A stretch of 64,000 nt of DNA from Planctomycetes bacterium syqfu (GTDB lineage Bacteria; Planctomycetota; Phycisphaerae; Phycisphaerales; Phycisphaeraceae), in the NCBI GenBank assembly GCA_020974905.1, contig CP087563.1:620001-684000 (forward strand). Direction: 5' to 3'. A program made the position numbers and the translations under genes. The notes beneath the pieces are model-generated. The model was not told where the DNA came from. It saw nothing but the letters and a program-made list of their open reading frames with translations, and did not search any database. Shown piece by piece: positions 1-12,100 of the stretch (the stretch's first letter is position 1; every line of letters starts with the position of its first letter).

Positions 1-2263
1 AGGTAAACCAGTTGGCTGTGCTGCCCGGGTGTGATTTAATGAGTAGAACGTTTTGTCCTTTGCGCAATTGGATCATGGCGGGACGTGGTTTCCAGCCATT
101 AAACATGGCACCATCGATGGCAAGTTCCTCTGCATCACGGTTTGTTACAACCATCCGGCCGTTAATCCATGCATTGGCCCACCAGTCACAACCAATGAGT
201 AACTGCGCCTGTCGATCTTCAGGACAGTGGATCACCGTACGGGCAAAGCAGACACCGGAGAACTGATCACCGCAGTGATATGGGAAATTTACCCCGGTCT
301 CACTATGCTGCCCCACACACGCACACGTGTGTTGCCAGCGAATGGGAATGTCACGGACACCTTTATAGATTGCTTCAGGATGAAACGCTGTCTGTGGCGG
401 GTAGACTTTTTGCATCGCGTCCAACACTTCGGTTAGGGGCTTCTGCGGAGCAAAGTTGGTTGCAAACGGCCCAAGTGTCCACCAGTTTTCAGCAGGCATG
501 GCACGCCAACAGGGATTCAATCGGATAGCATAAAAACCAAACGGCTCATCGGCCTGAAGACAAATTGTCTGCTCACCAGCCTCCAGCACCAACTTCTTTA
601 ATGACCATGTATCAGGCAAACCCGGATGAGACACCTCAAACGTCTCGGGTAATGTTTGCCCATTAATCGTGATCCGTATCGAGATGAACGAAGCTGCAAC
701 CAATCCGATATCCAGTAAATATATGTTTTTAACGGGAACCTTGATTTTAAAGATCAGTTGGTTCTGCTGATTGCTGGTATAAACATCCCATGCTTTCCAT
801 CCCGGACACCAGTCATCTGACACAGTGGCAGCTGAAGGGGTATCTGTTTGCTGGATATGCTCCGCCAAAGCATGGCCTAAGATCACAGGATTAACCGGCG
901 GCGCGTAGTGATCGGAATCATAACCCAATACCGGGGCATTCCCCGCAGTAATCCGCAGTACATCACCGCCACCCAACCAGTTTGCAGTTGAGGTGGCCTG
1001 ATTATCCGTTGTCACCTTTAAAACCAATGGCCCATTTTGCCAAGGCAAATCTTCATTGAATCCGCTGACTTCCAAAGCATCATTGAAGATAGGCTTATAT
1101 GTCAATGCAATGTCACAGCCAAGTAAAGTCACTTCGGTTGCATGCCCCAAACCATCCAGCCGGATCATTGGGCCCGCGTATTCTGAGAGATGAAAGTAGT
1201 ACGTGTTACCACGTTGTGTCACAGGCCCAGCAACATGTTCAGCTTCCGTGTAATCGGTTCTTCGGGAATGACGAATGGCCTGTTCATTGATTTGCAGCCA
1301 ATCACCAATGGTTTGAAGTCGTATGACAAATTCATCCTGAATGGTCCCGTCTGCACGTGGTCCTATCCCCAGCAATAAATTACCCCCATATCGCGCACAT
1401 CGAATCAATGCTTTTTTGAGCGTATGCGTTGATTTAAACTGCCGATCGTGAATGTTGTAACCCCAGTTCTGATTGACTGTCATACAAGATTCCCAGCGAC
1501 GCCCGCTGGCTGGCGGATTGACACGTTGCTCAGGCGTGCTGAAGTCTTCGGGTAAACCTGAACGGTCATTGATGATGATGTGAGGTTGGTGTGAACGAAT
1601 CATGCTGTTAAGTTCACTTGACCGCCAGTAACGCGCGCGAATTTGATTGTCCTGAACACCAGGAACGACGCAACCGTCGTACCAAAGCAAATCGATACGA
1701 CCATAATTGCTCATCAACTCACGAAGTTGTTCATGCGTTTCGTTAACCATTTTCTCCCAACCATCAGGATCTGCACCAGGCCCATGATTGATGGCAGGCC
1801 ATTGCCAGCTTTTGATTGAGTAATACAGGCCAACACGTAAACCTTCCTGTCGCAAAGCGGCAATATACTCAGCGATCAAATCACGACCCGCTGCGGTTTG
1901 GACGGAATTAAACGATGTTGTCTTTGTATCAAAAAGACAAAAGCCATCATGATGACGTGTGGTTAAAACGACGTATTTCATACCCGCGCACTTAGCTAAC
2001 CTGGCCCAATGCAACGGATCGTATCGCTTGGCATCAAACTGTCGGGATAGCAGATTGTATTCGGCATGATCCAGATTCTTACCAAAGAGAACCCACTCAT
2101 TACGATCAGGATCGCTGAGAATGGAATAAAGTCCCCAGTGCAAAAAGAGTCCGAAACGCGCTTCATCAAACCATTGCATGCGATCCGCTTTGGACATGTG
2201 TTGCACACGATCCGTTGCAAATCGTTGTTGTTTCTTCTCGCAGATGGTTGATATCTGTGACAT
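1..2263 (-). CDS. Alpha-L-fucosidase, GH29 (3' end beyond window)
   Basis: Open frame running off the left edge, at least 754 residues. It hydrolyses terminal alpha-L-fucose by a retaining mechanism. Family GH29 signatures are visible: HWGLYS at residues 42-47, HHDGF at 104-108, and WYDG at 194-197, where Asp196 is the expected nucleophile. After the catalytic domain a long C-terminal part carries beta-rich accessory sequence, making it longer than most GH29 enzymes (about 450-600 aa). The start is an ATG preceded by AGGTAAG, 6 bp after the stop of the upstream gene, so it is the last visible gene of the operon. No signal peptide is seen, unlike the three exported proteins upstream, so it probably acts in the cytoplasm on imported oligosaccharides. 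Family assignment is firm; the exact glycan is inferred. Confidence 0.9.
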   Translation of the reverse strand, partial: MSQISTICEKKQQRFATDRVQHMSKADRMQWFDEARFGLFLHWGLYSILSDPDRNEWVLFGKNLDHAEYNLLSRQFDAKRYDPLHWARLAKCAGMKYVVLTTRHHDGFCLFDTKTTSFNSVQTAAGRDLIAEYIAALRQEGLRVGLYYSIKSWQWPAINHGPGADPDGWEKMVNETHEQLRELMSNYGRIDLLWYDGCVVPGVQDNQIRARYWRSSELNSMIRSHQPHIIINDRSGLPEDFSTPEQRVNPPASGRRWESCMTVNQNWGYNIHDRQFKSTHTLKKALIRCARYGGNLLLGIGPRADGTIQDEFVIRLQTIGDWLQINEQAIRHSRRTDYTEAEHVAGPVTQRGNTYYFHLSEYAGPMIRLDGLGHATEVTLLGCDIALTYKPIFNDALEVSGFNEDLPWQNGPLVLKVTTDNQATSTANWLGGGDVLRITAGNAPVLGYDSDHYAPPVNPVILGHALAEHIQQTDTPSAATVSDDWCPGWKAWDVYTSNQQNQLIFKIKVPVKNIYLLDIGLVAASFISIRITINGQTLPETFEVSHPGLPDTWSLKKLVLEAGEQTICLQADEPFGFYAIRLNPCWRAMPAENWWTLGPFATNFAPQKPLTEVLDAMQKVYPPQTAFHPEAIYKGVRDIPIRWQHTCACVGQHSETGVNFPYHCGDQFSGVCFARTVIHCPEDRQAQLLIGCDWWANAWINGRMVVTNRDAEELAIDGAMFNGWKPRPAMIQLRKGQNVLLIKSHPGSTANWFT

Positions 2264-2269
2264 ATTTTC

Positions 2270-4162
2270 TTACCTGTCATACTGCAAATTCATATCAGAA
2301 GGTTGATCTATTGACTCAGAATTTGATACTTCATAACGGCGAACCCATCGCTTGGTTTGGCCCGGTGCCAGATCAATATGAGTAAACATTTCAGGACAAA
2401 GTGTCCGATTGGATGCAAACAACCAGAACCGGATCATTGGCTGGTCCAACGTAATGGTTAACTTGAGATTGTCTGGTATCAGTGAAAGAATCAGTTGACT
2501 ATCTGAAGTCTTGGAAAAACCATACATCGGTGTAAAAATCGTTCCCTTCCCCAAAGGAATCGCACGTTTACCTTTGAGACTCAAACGTGAACGTACGTTG
2601 TTGACAGCGATGGGTGTAAAGTTGAAATCGATCTGATAACGCTTGTCAATATCTGTATCATTGAGCCTGATAAAATTGTGGCTGTAATGATTGGAGACAA
2701 TGCGTTTTGTCCCGGTGTTGGTTAGCTGATGTTCGATGATTAATCCGTTGGGTTGATTGGTCAGAATCAGCTCTTTAACATAACGATAGGCATATCCTTG
2801 GTGATCTTTAAGTGTTTGCATATATCGGACACGATCCTGGCTCGCTTGTGTCTGCCAATCCAAGAAAGTATCTGGTAGATAGGCTGATCCAAAAAAGTAC
2901 TTATTCTCAACGGGCTTTCTGAGTAACCCAACACCCAGTTTGATAAATGACTCGCCGGGGAGTGCATCTTCATAACCAATGGGTTCAAAAAATTCTTCTG
3001 CAGGACCTGCTGCATGATCCACTCCCAAAGGTTGATGGTCATCGTGAAATGGAACAAAGATCGTGTTCTTGCCAACACGCAATTCCGTCATCTGCCCTGC
3101 CCATTCAAAACGGGCAGCACGATAAAAACCCTTGTCTGAATCAGGAAGTGGTAATACCGCGCGAACATCACCTTTGGACAGCGTTAAACGAGGCCAATCC
3201 ATTTTGATTCGCCTTGGATCCAACTGCTCAGGAATTTGAGAGAAGATGTGTGTATGTTCCAAGTCACTAACCAACAATTCAAACCAGGTATCGTCACTGG
3301 CTGGTTGGGATTGGGGGAGCAGCACACACATTCGGTTAACACCCCGTTGGAGCTTGTTCCATGGGATAGCACCCGTTGCGGTCCTGTCGGACTTTGGTAG
3401 ATCAATGACCTTTTCACCATTGATCCAAAGTTCAGCTGCGACATTTGATTTGAGCCTGAAACTGTAACCGGTGAAGGCATGATCGTGGTATAGATAGGTT
3501 GTCGCCAGTAATGAATGTTCTGTATCCGCAGTGACTCTCGAAGTCGATGCATTGGACGATTGCCTGCAAATGACAGGCATATCCAGAATGGCTTTCTGAT
3601 CGACTGCATATTGGTTAATCAACTGATCCACGGATTGATCAACTTGCCCATACTGCCAGTGATTTGCAGATAAGGGAAGAAATTCAGCAATACGAATAAT
3701 GACAGCGAGTAAACCGATGGGGCTCTTGGAATCCGTCGTTGAGATTTGCAATGGCAGTGTTTGTCCGGGCCATAGTGGTGTCGTGAAACGCGTGATCTGA
3801 ATCTGTGTTGTCTCTTTTACATTCGCAGATACCGCCAGAATCTTGTCATATGCTGAGTATTTTAATGCGGGATAGCGTCCACCTGACAAGTGGTAAATCT
3901 CAATCTCAAACTTGCCCACGGATGGTAACGGCAGATTGATTTCCAACGCACCTTGGTTTTCCCAAAGCATCACCGGCGGTCCATCCACCCCATCCACCAT
4001 GGCAGGTAGTGCGGCGATCTCACATTTTGGCAAGTCTTTGATCTTAATTAATTGCCGATAATCCAATGCACCTTCAGGCAATTGGATCGCCTGAGCAGCA
4101 TGCGTGGGCAAACAACAATGACACAAAATTAGCAACGAAAAAAACAACCATTGAAACTTCAT
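2270..4162 (-). CDS. Exported protein of unknown family, possible mutarotase-like fold
   Basis: 630 aa with a clear signal peptide (hydrophobic residues 5-20, cleavage near THAAQA). I do not recognise the family. The first half is beta-rich and resembles carbohydrate-binding or jelly-roll domains. The second half (about 330-610) has a pattern reminiscent of galactose mutarotase-like proteins, with YSHNFIRL around residue 500 and an FWLFASN strand near the end, but this is a weak resemblance. It starts directly after the stop of the upstream giant protein (TAAATG) with GAGGTG as ribosome site, so the two are translationally coupled. Context says it works with the fucosidase and the giant proteins on a polysaccharide. 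Function beyond that is unknown. Confidence 0.75.
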   Translation of the reverse strand: MKFQWLFFSLLILCHCCLPTHAAQAIQLPEGALDYRQLIKIKDLPKCEIAALPAMVDGVDGPPVMLWENQGALEINLPLPSVGKFEIEIYHLSGGRYPALKYSAYDKILAVSANVKETTQIQITRFTTPLWPGQTLPLQISTTDSKSPIGLLAVIIRIAEFLPLSANHWQYGQVDQSVDQLINQYAVDQKAILDMPVICRQSSNASTSRVTADTEHSLLATTYLYHDHAFTGYSFRLKSNVAAELWINGEKVIDLPKSDRTATGAIPWNKLQRGVNRMCVLLPQSQPASDDTWFELLVSDLEHTHIFSQIPEQLDPRRIKMDWPRLTLSKGDVRAVLPLPDSDKGFYRAARFEWAGQMTELRVGKNTIFVPFHDDHQPLGVDHAAGPAEEFFEPIGYEDALPGESFIKLGVGLLRKPVENKYFFGSAYLPDTFLDWQTQASQDRVRYMQTLKDHQGYAYRYVKELILTNQPNGLIIEHQLTNTGTKRIVSNHYSHNFIRLNDTDIDKRYQIDFNFTPIAVNNVRSRLSLKGKRAIPLGKGTIFTPMYGFSKTSDSQLILSLIPDNLKLTITLDQPMIRFWLFASNRTLCPEMFTHIDLAPGQTKRWVRRYEVSNSESIDQPSDMNLQYDR

Positions 4163-7100
4163 TTACTTCACCTCAAGCTTGAGCAGGCGTTGATTGTTAA
4201 CATCTGCCACATACAACCATTGCCTTCCTTCATGTTCAACAGAAACAATTCCCATGGGTTTTGACATTGAAAGACTATCCCGATGATCCATATTGCCGAA
4301 GTGTCCATAACGGCCTAGTAATTTACCCTCGCAGGAAAAGCAGAGAATCTGATTTGTACCGGTGTCCGCAACCCAAATTCGTTGCTTTTGATCCATGGTA
4401 ATCCCCTGCGGATCACGTAATGGCAGGACACCTTCTCCCTGGTGTAGTGCATAGCATGTCTGAAATTGTGTTTGCCCCTTGGAATCCAGACGTGCAATTT
4501 CACGTGTGGAACCGCCAGCAATAAGCAGTCCGCCATCAACGGTTGGATAAAGTCCATATGCAGACCAACCAAAACTTGGCCCCATATCCTTGATAATTGA
4601 TGCTGATTGGATTTTTATATCATCAACCTTTAAAGCACTGATCACCAATGAGGGGCCACGACGCTTTAAGTCATTATTTACATGTTGTATCAACAACCTG
4701 CCCTGCTGATCGACTGTAAGATCAGTCGGCACTATATACGGATTGGGAACCAATGGTTTATTGCCATTGAGCATTTTTGGATTAAGCCAACGTTTACCAT
4801 CTTTCCTGGCCCGGTACACATTTGTTCCTCGCGAATGTGAGAATAAACCACTGTTGGATGCAAGATACAGATCACCATTGGGGGCAAAAGCAAACGACTC
4901 GATATCTGCCCGGACTACATGGGGATCATAAACCACATCAATTTGATCCGTATCACCGGGAATTAGTCTGCATAGTTGATTGTCAGAAAGAAAATAGATG
5001 GCATCGCCATGTGCTTTGAGCTGTGTAATACCGCGAAGGTAATAGGGTTTGAGCGTTGATAGACTTGGGATTGCCAGTGAAGTTGGTTTGGCAGATATCT
5101 GATCAACCGTATATTGCTTGACGAGTAGATTGTCGGCGGCCCCAGTAATACCAACAGTTAAAGCACTTTCGTCTATCATGGCCAATGCATTGATCCATCG
5201 ACCCGCAATTTTTTTCGACCAGGATTCCTTGATCCTTTTTGGTTTATTTTGATTAAATTCGATTGTATATGCTTTGAGCACTGCACTATTTCTTGATGCG
5301 GTGAAGATCATGTTGCTTTCGGGAGAAACCGCCAGATGGCTGATACCTTCTGAATCTTGAATATGTTGATCAAAAAGCTGCTGACCCGTTGTGTCATAAC
5401 ACAGCAAGTGATCATGACTGCTGATAAAAATGTGACCTTTACGATCCGTAGTCAAGCCAGCGATCTGATCCAAAGGTAAACGTAATGCTCCAGAGAGTGC
5501 TGCCCATCCGTCTGGGTATCGGTACAGGCCATAGGCATTTGGGGGATTCGTGATTGAAACAAGCATGTTGCCTGTAGCATCATATGCGATGTGATCATAG
5601 ACACGACCCGGCAAGGATGACTTTACTTCAAGGAGTCTGCCATGCGTGGTTTCATAGATGGATGGTGGCCCCCAGCCTTTGACCACAGCCAGACGATCAT
5701 CTGGCAATGCCCATAGCATTCTAAAACCTGAAAGGTATCGAGGGGGTTCAAGGCGAGGATACTTGGAAATATCCCCCGTTGGAATGTCATGATCCGCAAC
5801 CAAATTCAAAGTCCGTTGATATTGACCATGCACGTCAAAACACATGATCTGCTGATCACTGGCAACATAGAGATTGCCATCAGTATCATGTGTCAAGGCA
5901 TCTGGATTGCGAATATGTCCCCGTGTATCACCAATCACGTTTACCAGACTCACTTCCGGAGATTGGTCTGAGGGATGTAATCCACGCGGTGTCTGTCGTG
6001 CAAATAATGCATCTGGGTAAAATCCGGTCAGATCATAAAGGTGAACCATGTCAGGCAAAAACAGATTTGACCATGCACGCCAATATCGCCCCCCGGTCGC
6101 TGATCCGATGGCTTGATCCATATTCACTATTAGTCGCTTTGCCTGTTGATGATTAAGCTCAACAGCCATCTGTCTGTTGTAAAGCCTATCTCGCATCGGC
6201 TTGATTTGCTGGATCACATGTGAGACCTGCTGCTTAAACGCCTTAGACACAGACGCATCACACGAGGCCACTTTAATTTTATCAGTTGAACAGTAAAAAG
6301 CCTTAAGCATGTAGGGTGGCAATTCAACGGTTAACTTCGCAGAATCTGACAGGTATACTTCTTTATCATCAGTAGCAGTCAATACAGTTGGTTTACCGGA
6401 AAATGAAAGTGTCACTGAGACATTGGTATTCAGTCGATTAACCATGTAGAAAAACTGCTTTTGATCATGAACTTTCTGCCAAACTGCAACAGGATCACGC
6501 CCACCGGCTGAATCTGGTAATGGTTCAAACTGGATATCAGGCAATGCCCGATATTCACGGAGAAAAGGCAACATGACCGAAGGTGTACCCCAGATATGAC
6601 CATTACCACCATTAAACAAAAAACTCGAATCATTCTCTGCTAATGCGATGGCATACAACTCACGTTCGTGAAGCCCTGATGGCGTACAGGCATCAAACGC
6701 GCTGTAACGCCTGGCCCCTAATTTCGTCCAGTCAAAATGTTTGTTGACTTCAAAGTAATCGGAGTAAAAACCAAAGCCACGTCCGCCAAGTTTTGCCAGT
6801 GTCCCTGAGAGCTTGCCAATCGCCTGTTCCCATTTGCGGCTATCAGCTAATGGCGTTGAACGTCTTCGGCCGTAAAGGGCATTAGGGGCAAGGACGATAC
6901 CGGGTTCGGTTGCATAGTTTTGCGGATCAATCCCAATTTCGATAAGTTGATCAAGTGGGTCATCACTTAAACAAGTGTTTTGCCCCACGCCGTGATAAGG
7001 CAGGAACAATTGTGCATCCGGTTTCGCCAGCACAATCCTATCGCGAAGTTTTTGATGGAAGGCAAAGACTTTGTCGCATCGCCACTGATTCCAAAGCTCA

Positions 7101-9097
7101 CGTTTAGGACCGGTAAGAAATTGGAAACGCTGCTTGTATCGCTGCATACTGGCATCATCATCCGGAACAATCACCCCAGTCTCTTTTTCAAACTGCTTGA
7201 TGGTCCAATCACTGTAACCTACGGTGAGTCCGGGAAGCGCGTTCCACCCCTGCCACTGCCATGAGAGCATTAACCGTGAAGAGATACCAGCAAATGATTC
7301 ACAGTCGGCCAAACGATCCGCCAATTCACCGAACACGCTGATGTACGTTTCCTGTACTTTGGGATGCAGAACGTTGTACACAAACGGCTTCCATGGTCCA
7401 CGTAATGAACCATCCCGATTGACATGAACCATATCTTTTGCATGCTGATCTCTGAAGTGGATCTGGTCGTTTTCAACCCAAACCCCCATGACCACACGGT
7501 CAAAATTGACTTGGCCACTGAGATGAAATTCAGGGACAAAACTGCTGCCATAGGCTTGTGCAATTAGTGCAGCCATACGACATTCATCGTTAGTACGGTT
7601 GAAGTAACCAAGCAGAATATCACTGGGGTAGTGATTGGCCTGATAGACATTGATGGTGGGCATCATCAAATTCGCACCCATCATCAGATTGCGTCTGGCC
7701 CATCGCTCCATGGTAAGAATCTGCTGATCCAATGAACTTGACTGGCCACCGAAATGCTTAAGCCAGCGTCCCGACTCTTCAAAGTAATATCCCATCTTGC
7801 GACCACGTGTCTGCCCAAGATGAGCTGCAGGAAGTTGGTCTTGTATCTGATAAATACGAATCCGAGCTGCCGCGGCAGTCGAACCGGGCGTCAGATTAAC
7901 CACAGCAATGGTTATATTTTCATGTTCGCGTGGGTAGAAAATAGCTTCATGCTGAAGCATTTGATTTGTATTCTGATAGCGATCCCCTGTTTCTACACCA
8001 CCCGTAACCGTATTGCCCGTTGAGTTTGATAGCTTGGCACCATCATTGACCCAAAAGCCCATGGTCCGACGGTCATCATCGGGGTAATCGACAACCAATT
8101 TATAAACGTGATCATGATCAGGTAATGTTACGCGATATGCAAAACTCTGAACACCCCAATGCGAATTCAAATCAGCCCCCGTTGTTTGGCGATAACGACC
8201 GAAAGGTTTATTGATGATGACCGAAGGGTTTGAATTTTCAAAGAAGTTCTTTGTCGTACTTGATACACAATCTATATCCACCACCAACGTTTCATTCATC
8301 TCATACCTGTTCATCACCGGTTTGGTATCGATGACAATCAAGCGTCCCAAACCAAGATCGGATGGCTTTAACAATACTTTCCCGACACGAGCCAGTATCT
8401 GATAGATACCTTTTTCATCAGGTTTTATCTGAACATGTTGGATAACGGGCTTTTTTGAAGGCGCAAACGTCAATATCGGCCCATCAGTCAACGCTTGTGT
8501 CATCTCGTTTTTCAGAACAAGCGTGTATTGTGTTTGTGATAAACAACTGCTCGTCAATTCAATGCCAACACTCTGCCCCAGCGCGATGACCTGATGCCCC
8601 GTTGTACGAGCTTGAACACGGCCTGCTGGATCATGACCTGAAGGGCGCAACTGCCATGCATGCGGAAGAGATCCTGGAAATGAATACCGTCGGTATTGCA
8701 ATGCATGCTTACCTTGCGTCAGATAGAGATTACAGTCTTTGATCCAATTCCCGTCATTGGGATCTTTGTCTTCCGAAGTGGCTGTATGGAGACGGTGGAT
8801 GACCTGGCCGTCAAGTAAAATATCGCGTGTCCATTCACTTGGCACACCTGTTTGCCAAAGACTATACCAACCGGATTCTGGCACGTGAATATCGTATTCC
8901 ACCCATCCTTGAGAATGATTGAGTTTACCTTCCTTCTGTTGGCTGACAGGATCAGACCATTTCGGCCACGAAAGATCACTGCGATCAAACGACCAACCGT
9001 CACGTTCAATGATGCCATCGGTCTTTGCATTAGTAATATTGCTCAGTAAGGACAAAGCACATAACAGCATCAAAATTTTTATCATCATGTTTTTCAT
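4163..9097 (-). CDS. Giant exported glycosidase-like protein with C-terminal NHL-type propeller
   Basis: About 1644 aa. I chose the ATG at 9097 (MKNMMIK) because AGAAGG lies about 11 nt upstream and it gives a clean signal peptide; an in-frame ATG at 9118 is the alternative. Order of parts: signal peptide; beta-sandwich modules with a PA14 or CBM look (about 30-430); an alpha/beta region resembling a TIM-barrel hydrolase (about 440-900), containing YSDWTIKQFEKETG; a linker; then a beta-propeller (about 1030-1640) with NHL-like repeats such as RIWVADTGTNQILCF. The central region is clearly paralogous to the next gene upstream (shared phrases around FEE...W, the DWT/DWI segment and AENE/AEND). 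No CAZy family can be named from sight. Likely binds or cleaves polysaccharide outside the cytoplasm. Confidence 0.8.
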   Translation of the reverse strand: MKNMMIKILMLLCALSLLSNITNAKTDGIIERDGWSFDRSDLSWPKWSDPVSQQKEGKLNHSQGWVEYDIHVPESGWYSLWQTGVPSEWTRDILLDGQVIHRLHTATSEDKDPNDGNWIKDCNLYLTQGKHALQYRRYSFPGSLPHAWQLRPSGHDPAGRVQARTTGHQVIALGQSVGIELTSSCLSQTQYTLVLKNEMTQALTDGPILTFAPSKKPVIQHVQIKPDEKGIYQILARVGKVLLKPSDLGLGRLIVIDTKPVMNRYEMNETLVVDIDCVSSTTKNFFENSNPSVIINKPFGRYRQTTGADLNSHWGVQSFAYRVTLPDHDHVYKLVVDYPDDDRRTMGFWVNDGAKLSNSTGNTVTGGVETGDRYQNTNQMLQHEAIFYPREHENITIAVVNLTPGSTAAAARIRIYQIQDQLPAAHLGQTRGRKMGYYFEESGRWLKHFGGQSSSLDQQILTMERWARRNLMMGANLMMPTINVYQANHYPSDILLGYFNRTNDECRMAALIAQAYGSSFVPEFHLSGQVNFDRVVMGVWVENDQIHFRDQHAKDMVHVNRDGSLRGPWKPFVYNVLHPKVQETYISVFGELADRLADCESFAGISSRLMLSWQWQGWNALPGLTVGYSDWTIKQFEKETGVIVPDDDASMQRYKQRFQFLTGPKRELWNQWRCDKVFAFHQKLRDRIVLAKPDAQLFLPYHGVGQNTCLSDDPLDQLIEIGIDPQNYATEPGIVLAPNALYGRRRSTPLADSRKWEQAIGKLSGTLAKLGGRGFGFYSDYFEVNKHFDWTKLGARRYSAFDACTPSGLHERELYAIALAENDSSFLFNGGNGHIWGTPSVMLPFLREYRALPDIQFEPLPDSAGGRDPVAVWQKVHDQKQFFYMVNRLNTNVSVTLSFSGKPTVLTATDDKEVYLSDSAKLTVELPPYMLKAFYCSTDKIKVASCDASVSKAFKQQVSHVIQQIKPMRDRLYNRQMAVELNHQQAKRLIVNMDQAIGSATGGRYWRAWSNLFLPDMVHLYDLTGFYPDALFARQTPRGLHPSDQSPEVSLVNVIGDTRGHIRNPDALTHDTDGNLYVASDQQIMCFDVHGQYQRTLNLVADHDIPTGDISKYPRLEPPRYLSGFRMLWALPDDRLAVVKGWGPPSIYETTHGRLLEVKSSLPGRVYDHIAYDATGNMLVSITNPPNAYGLYRYPDGWAALSGALRLPLDQIAGLTTDRKGHIFISSHDHLLCYDTTGQQLFDQHIQDSEGISHLAVSPESNMIFTASRNSAVLKAYTIEFNQNKPKRIKESWSKKIAGRWINALAMIDESALTVGITGAADNLLVKQYTVDQISAKPTSLAIPSLSTLKPYYLRGITQLKAHGDAIYFLSDNQLCRLIPGDTDQIDVVYDPHVVRADIESFAFAPNGDLYLASNSGLFSHSRGTNVYRARKDGKRWLNPKMLNGNKPLVPNPYIVPTDLTVDQQGRLLIQHVNNDLKRRGPSLVISALKVDDIKIQSASIIKDMGPSFGWSAYGLYPTVDGGLLIAGGSTREIARLDSKGQTQFQTCYALHQGEGVLPLRDPQGITMDQKQRIWVADTGTNQILCFSCEGKLLGRYGHFGNMDHRDSLSMSKPMGIVSVEHEGRQWLYVADVNNQRLLKLEVK

Positions 9098-9123
9098 GTC
9101 ATCATGAACCTTCTGCATGAAAG

Positions 9124-12100
9124 TTACTTTTGTGCAGGTGTTGGTGCCAGTGTGATACCTGAGTCATCAGTGATGTAACCGACAAAACGTGTCCCCAATG
9201 ATCCACCGAGTTGTTTGACCATGAGTGTATTCTCGCCTTTGTCCAACGCCAGTACTGCATGGAAAGTTGGGTAATGCGTGGTAAAGTCATAGCCTGATTG
9301 GGACATCCTGGGATCGATATTGGTCTGTACACGCTTGCCATTGAGAAAGGCCGTTGCCCACCAATCCACGGGGAGATAGAAAATAACGGTGCGTTTTCGG
9401 TCCGATGTTATGGTGCATTGGCCAAAGGCAATGTCCTGTCCGGGTGATCCTGTTCGAATGGTGACATCCACACCCCAATCGTGATAACGCCCACGGACAA
9501 TGCCGTTGTCCTGTTTCCATGTCACCGTCTGCCCATAGGCATTTTGATAGGTGGCATCCAAGGCGTGATTCAACTCCGGCGGGTAAACTTTGCTGAATGT
9601 CCGACGGAGTCCTTCTTCCCCCTTGTATCGTCCTGCCAACATTTCAGTTCCCCACGCACTTTTAAAGGGTCCGACTACTGACCAGACAGAACTCGGCATC
9701 GGCTGCGTGACGGGAAGAACCTTTAAGCCATAGATGCCCATTTTTCCCTGTCGCTGCAGTGTTAAAGTCACCTGACCACGTTTGAGGATGATGGGTGGGA
9801 AGATGCTGCGTTCAGGTTGATTGATATGCGTCGTCACTGCAGGTGTTGCAAGACCTTGCCCATCGATGGAGGCAACGATCGCACCGGTGGTTGAAGCTAT
9901 GTGTCCAAGGTGAATCACGTAGGGTCCATCAGCAGGAATATCCAAATATAACTTGATGACGCCAGCATCAGAAGTCAATACATCATTGCCACGCCAATCT
10001 GGATGATATTCTTCAGATGGGATCAACTTGGCCTTCGAATCAACGGTCTGCATTTTGCTTAATGTGTCTGAAGCAATCATGGGTGATAGCAGTTCGTAAT
10101 GCTGATTCTTGTCTTCAGATTTCATCAAGTTCGGGAAGCGCGTGATGATCTGACCTTGGGGCAATTGAGCCATGAGATTGTAAACCTGCAGCATGTCCGG
10201 CCGGGAGAGTTCGGTGACCGTACGCCATGTTTGACCTGCCGACATCGCTTGCCATGCACGATCCAAGCCTATTTTGAAGGCCTTTTTTTCATTTTCAGTG
10301 ACGGTTGCTGCTGCATCAGTGTTTAATTTATCCCGGAGGGTTTGAGCAAATGCCAAACGCTGTCGAGCGTAGTCGATTTTCTTTTCTGGTAGATGCTCAG
10401 TCACCACACCTAATTGCGCATCCGCTGCAGCACGGAAGGATTTGAGCCCATAAGCAGGCAGGTTTAACACAAGCTTGTAACCATTACGATCAAGGATTTT
10501 CTGCTGACCAAGATCAATGACCGGTTGATTACTTTGAATCGTCAAGACAACTGAAACGTTGTCCGGCGTTCGGTTCACAGCATAGAAATAATACCCGGCA
10601 GGGACGGTATCAGACGACTGTTCGGCATCCACTTTACCATGCCAGATTGCAACCTGATCCAGTGTGTGATCCAGTTGTTTAAAGGCAATGGCAGGGATCG
10701 TGCGGTAGGTATCAAACCATGACTTGTAATATATTGGGCTGCCGAACATGTCAGTATTCCCGCCATCTCGAAAGAAGGTCGTATCCTGATCGGCCAGGAC
10801 CACAGCATATTTTTCAAGACTATGTCGTCCGGCCCCCAAAGCTGCTGAGCAGAAGTATGGCGGTGTTTCATTTTCGGCCATGATGATACCGAGTTTACGG
10901 GCGGACCATTCACGTGATTGTTCCAGATAGTTCATGTAGGAAGCAAACGTACGAATCTTCCCCATTCCTGACTGGAGATTTTCAAGGTCAAGGAATCCGT
11001 CGTAATACTTCTGATACCGCATCGCTGTTGAAGCTGAACCATAGCGTCCGCCGGGCATGAAGATGAGTTCGGGAATGTTTTTTCGCGCATTTAAATCCAC
11101 CCCGGCTTCCAGGGCACGTGTGAGAATATCCTTTGGCAAGTCGTAAATCGCGTCTGTCCTGAAGTCGCCTGAGAAACCAAAGACGATATCATCACGCCCA
11201 CCAGCCAGTGCATCATGAAAACGTTTGTGATAATCGAGCAGACGTTCACACCGCCAATTGATCCAACGGTCTCGCATGGGCGATGCAGTGAGGAATTCAA
11301 ATCGTTTGGCAAAGCGTTTGGGATCATCCATGTTCCCTGGAACTTTGATACCTGTATCCCTTTGAAACTCTGACATGATCCAGTCGTTATAACCCCAGTA
11401 AATGCTGGGCAAAGTAAAATCGCCATGAAACTGCCAGACATCTGCACGGACGGTTAACCCAGCAAAAGCAGGCGAATCGCCGAGTTTCCGGTTGAGTTCT
11501 TTTGCAACGTCAACATAAAAATCCTGAACACCGGTATGCAAGGCATTGATATCACAATGAGCCCCCGCTGCTTTAAGGACACCATTGAGACTGGTCGGGC
11601 GGACATCAAGCGGATTTTCTGAAAGTGACGGGATTTTAATGTTGGTGAAATAGGATTGATTGCCGAAGATTTCGAGCATATATTTCATGCCGTACTTTTC
11701 GCAGAACAAAGCAAGCAGACGACAGCGGTCATAAGGCTCGGGCATAAATCCGTCGAGCAGCTGTGTCCGCCAAAAGGCGCCTTGATAGGCAACCCCCAAT
11801 GCCTGAATCCCATTACCGCCATAGTATTGAACCAGACGCACCCAGCGATCCAGACCGATCATATCTTTGACGATCTGCTGATCACGGATGCCAGCGATCC
11901 CAACGAGGAAACGCCAGTTGTGTGCTTCTTCAAACCAGTGATAAAAATCACGCGTGCCCTGACTGCTGAGTTTGATGGCAGGCAGTCGGTCATCTTCAAA
12001 ACGTTTGAGTCGGATTTTCGCGGCTGCGGCACGTGTCCCTGGTTCCTGACATTCAAAGGAAACCAGCAATGTCTTTGAGTCCCCCCAACTGACTGCTGAA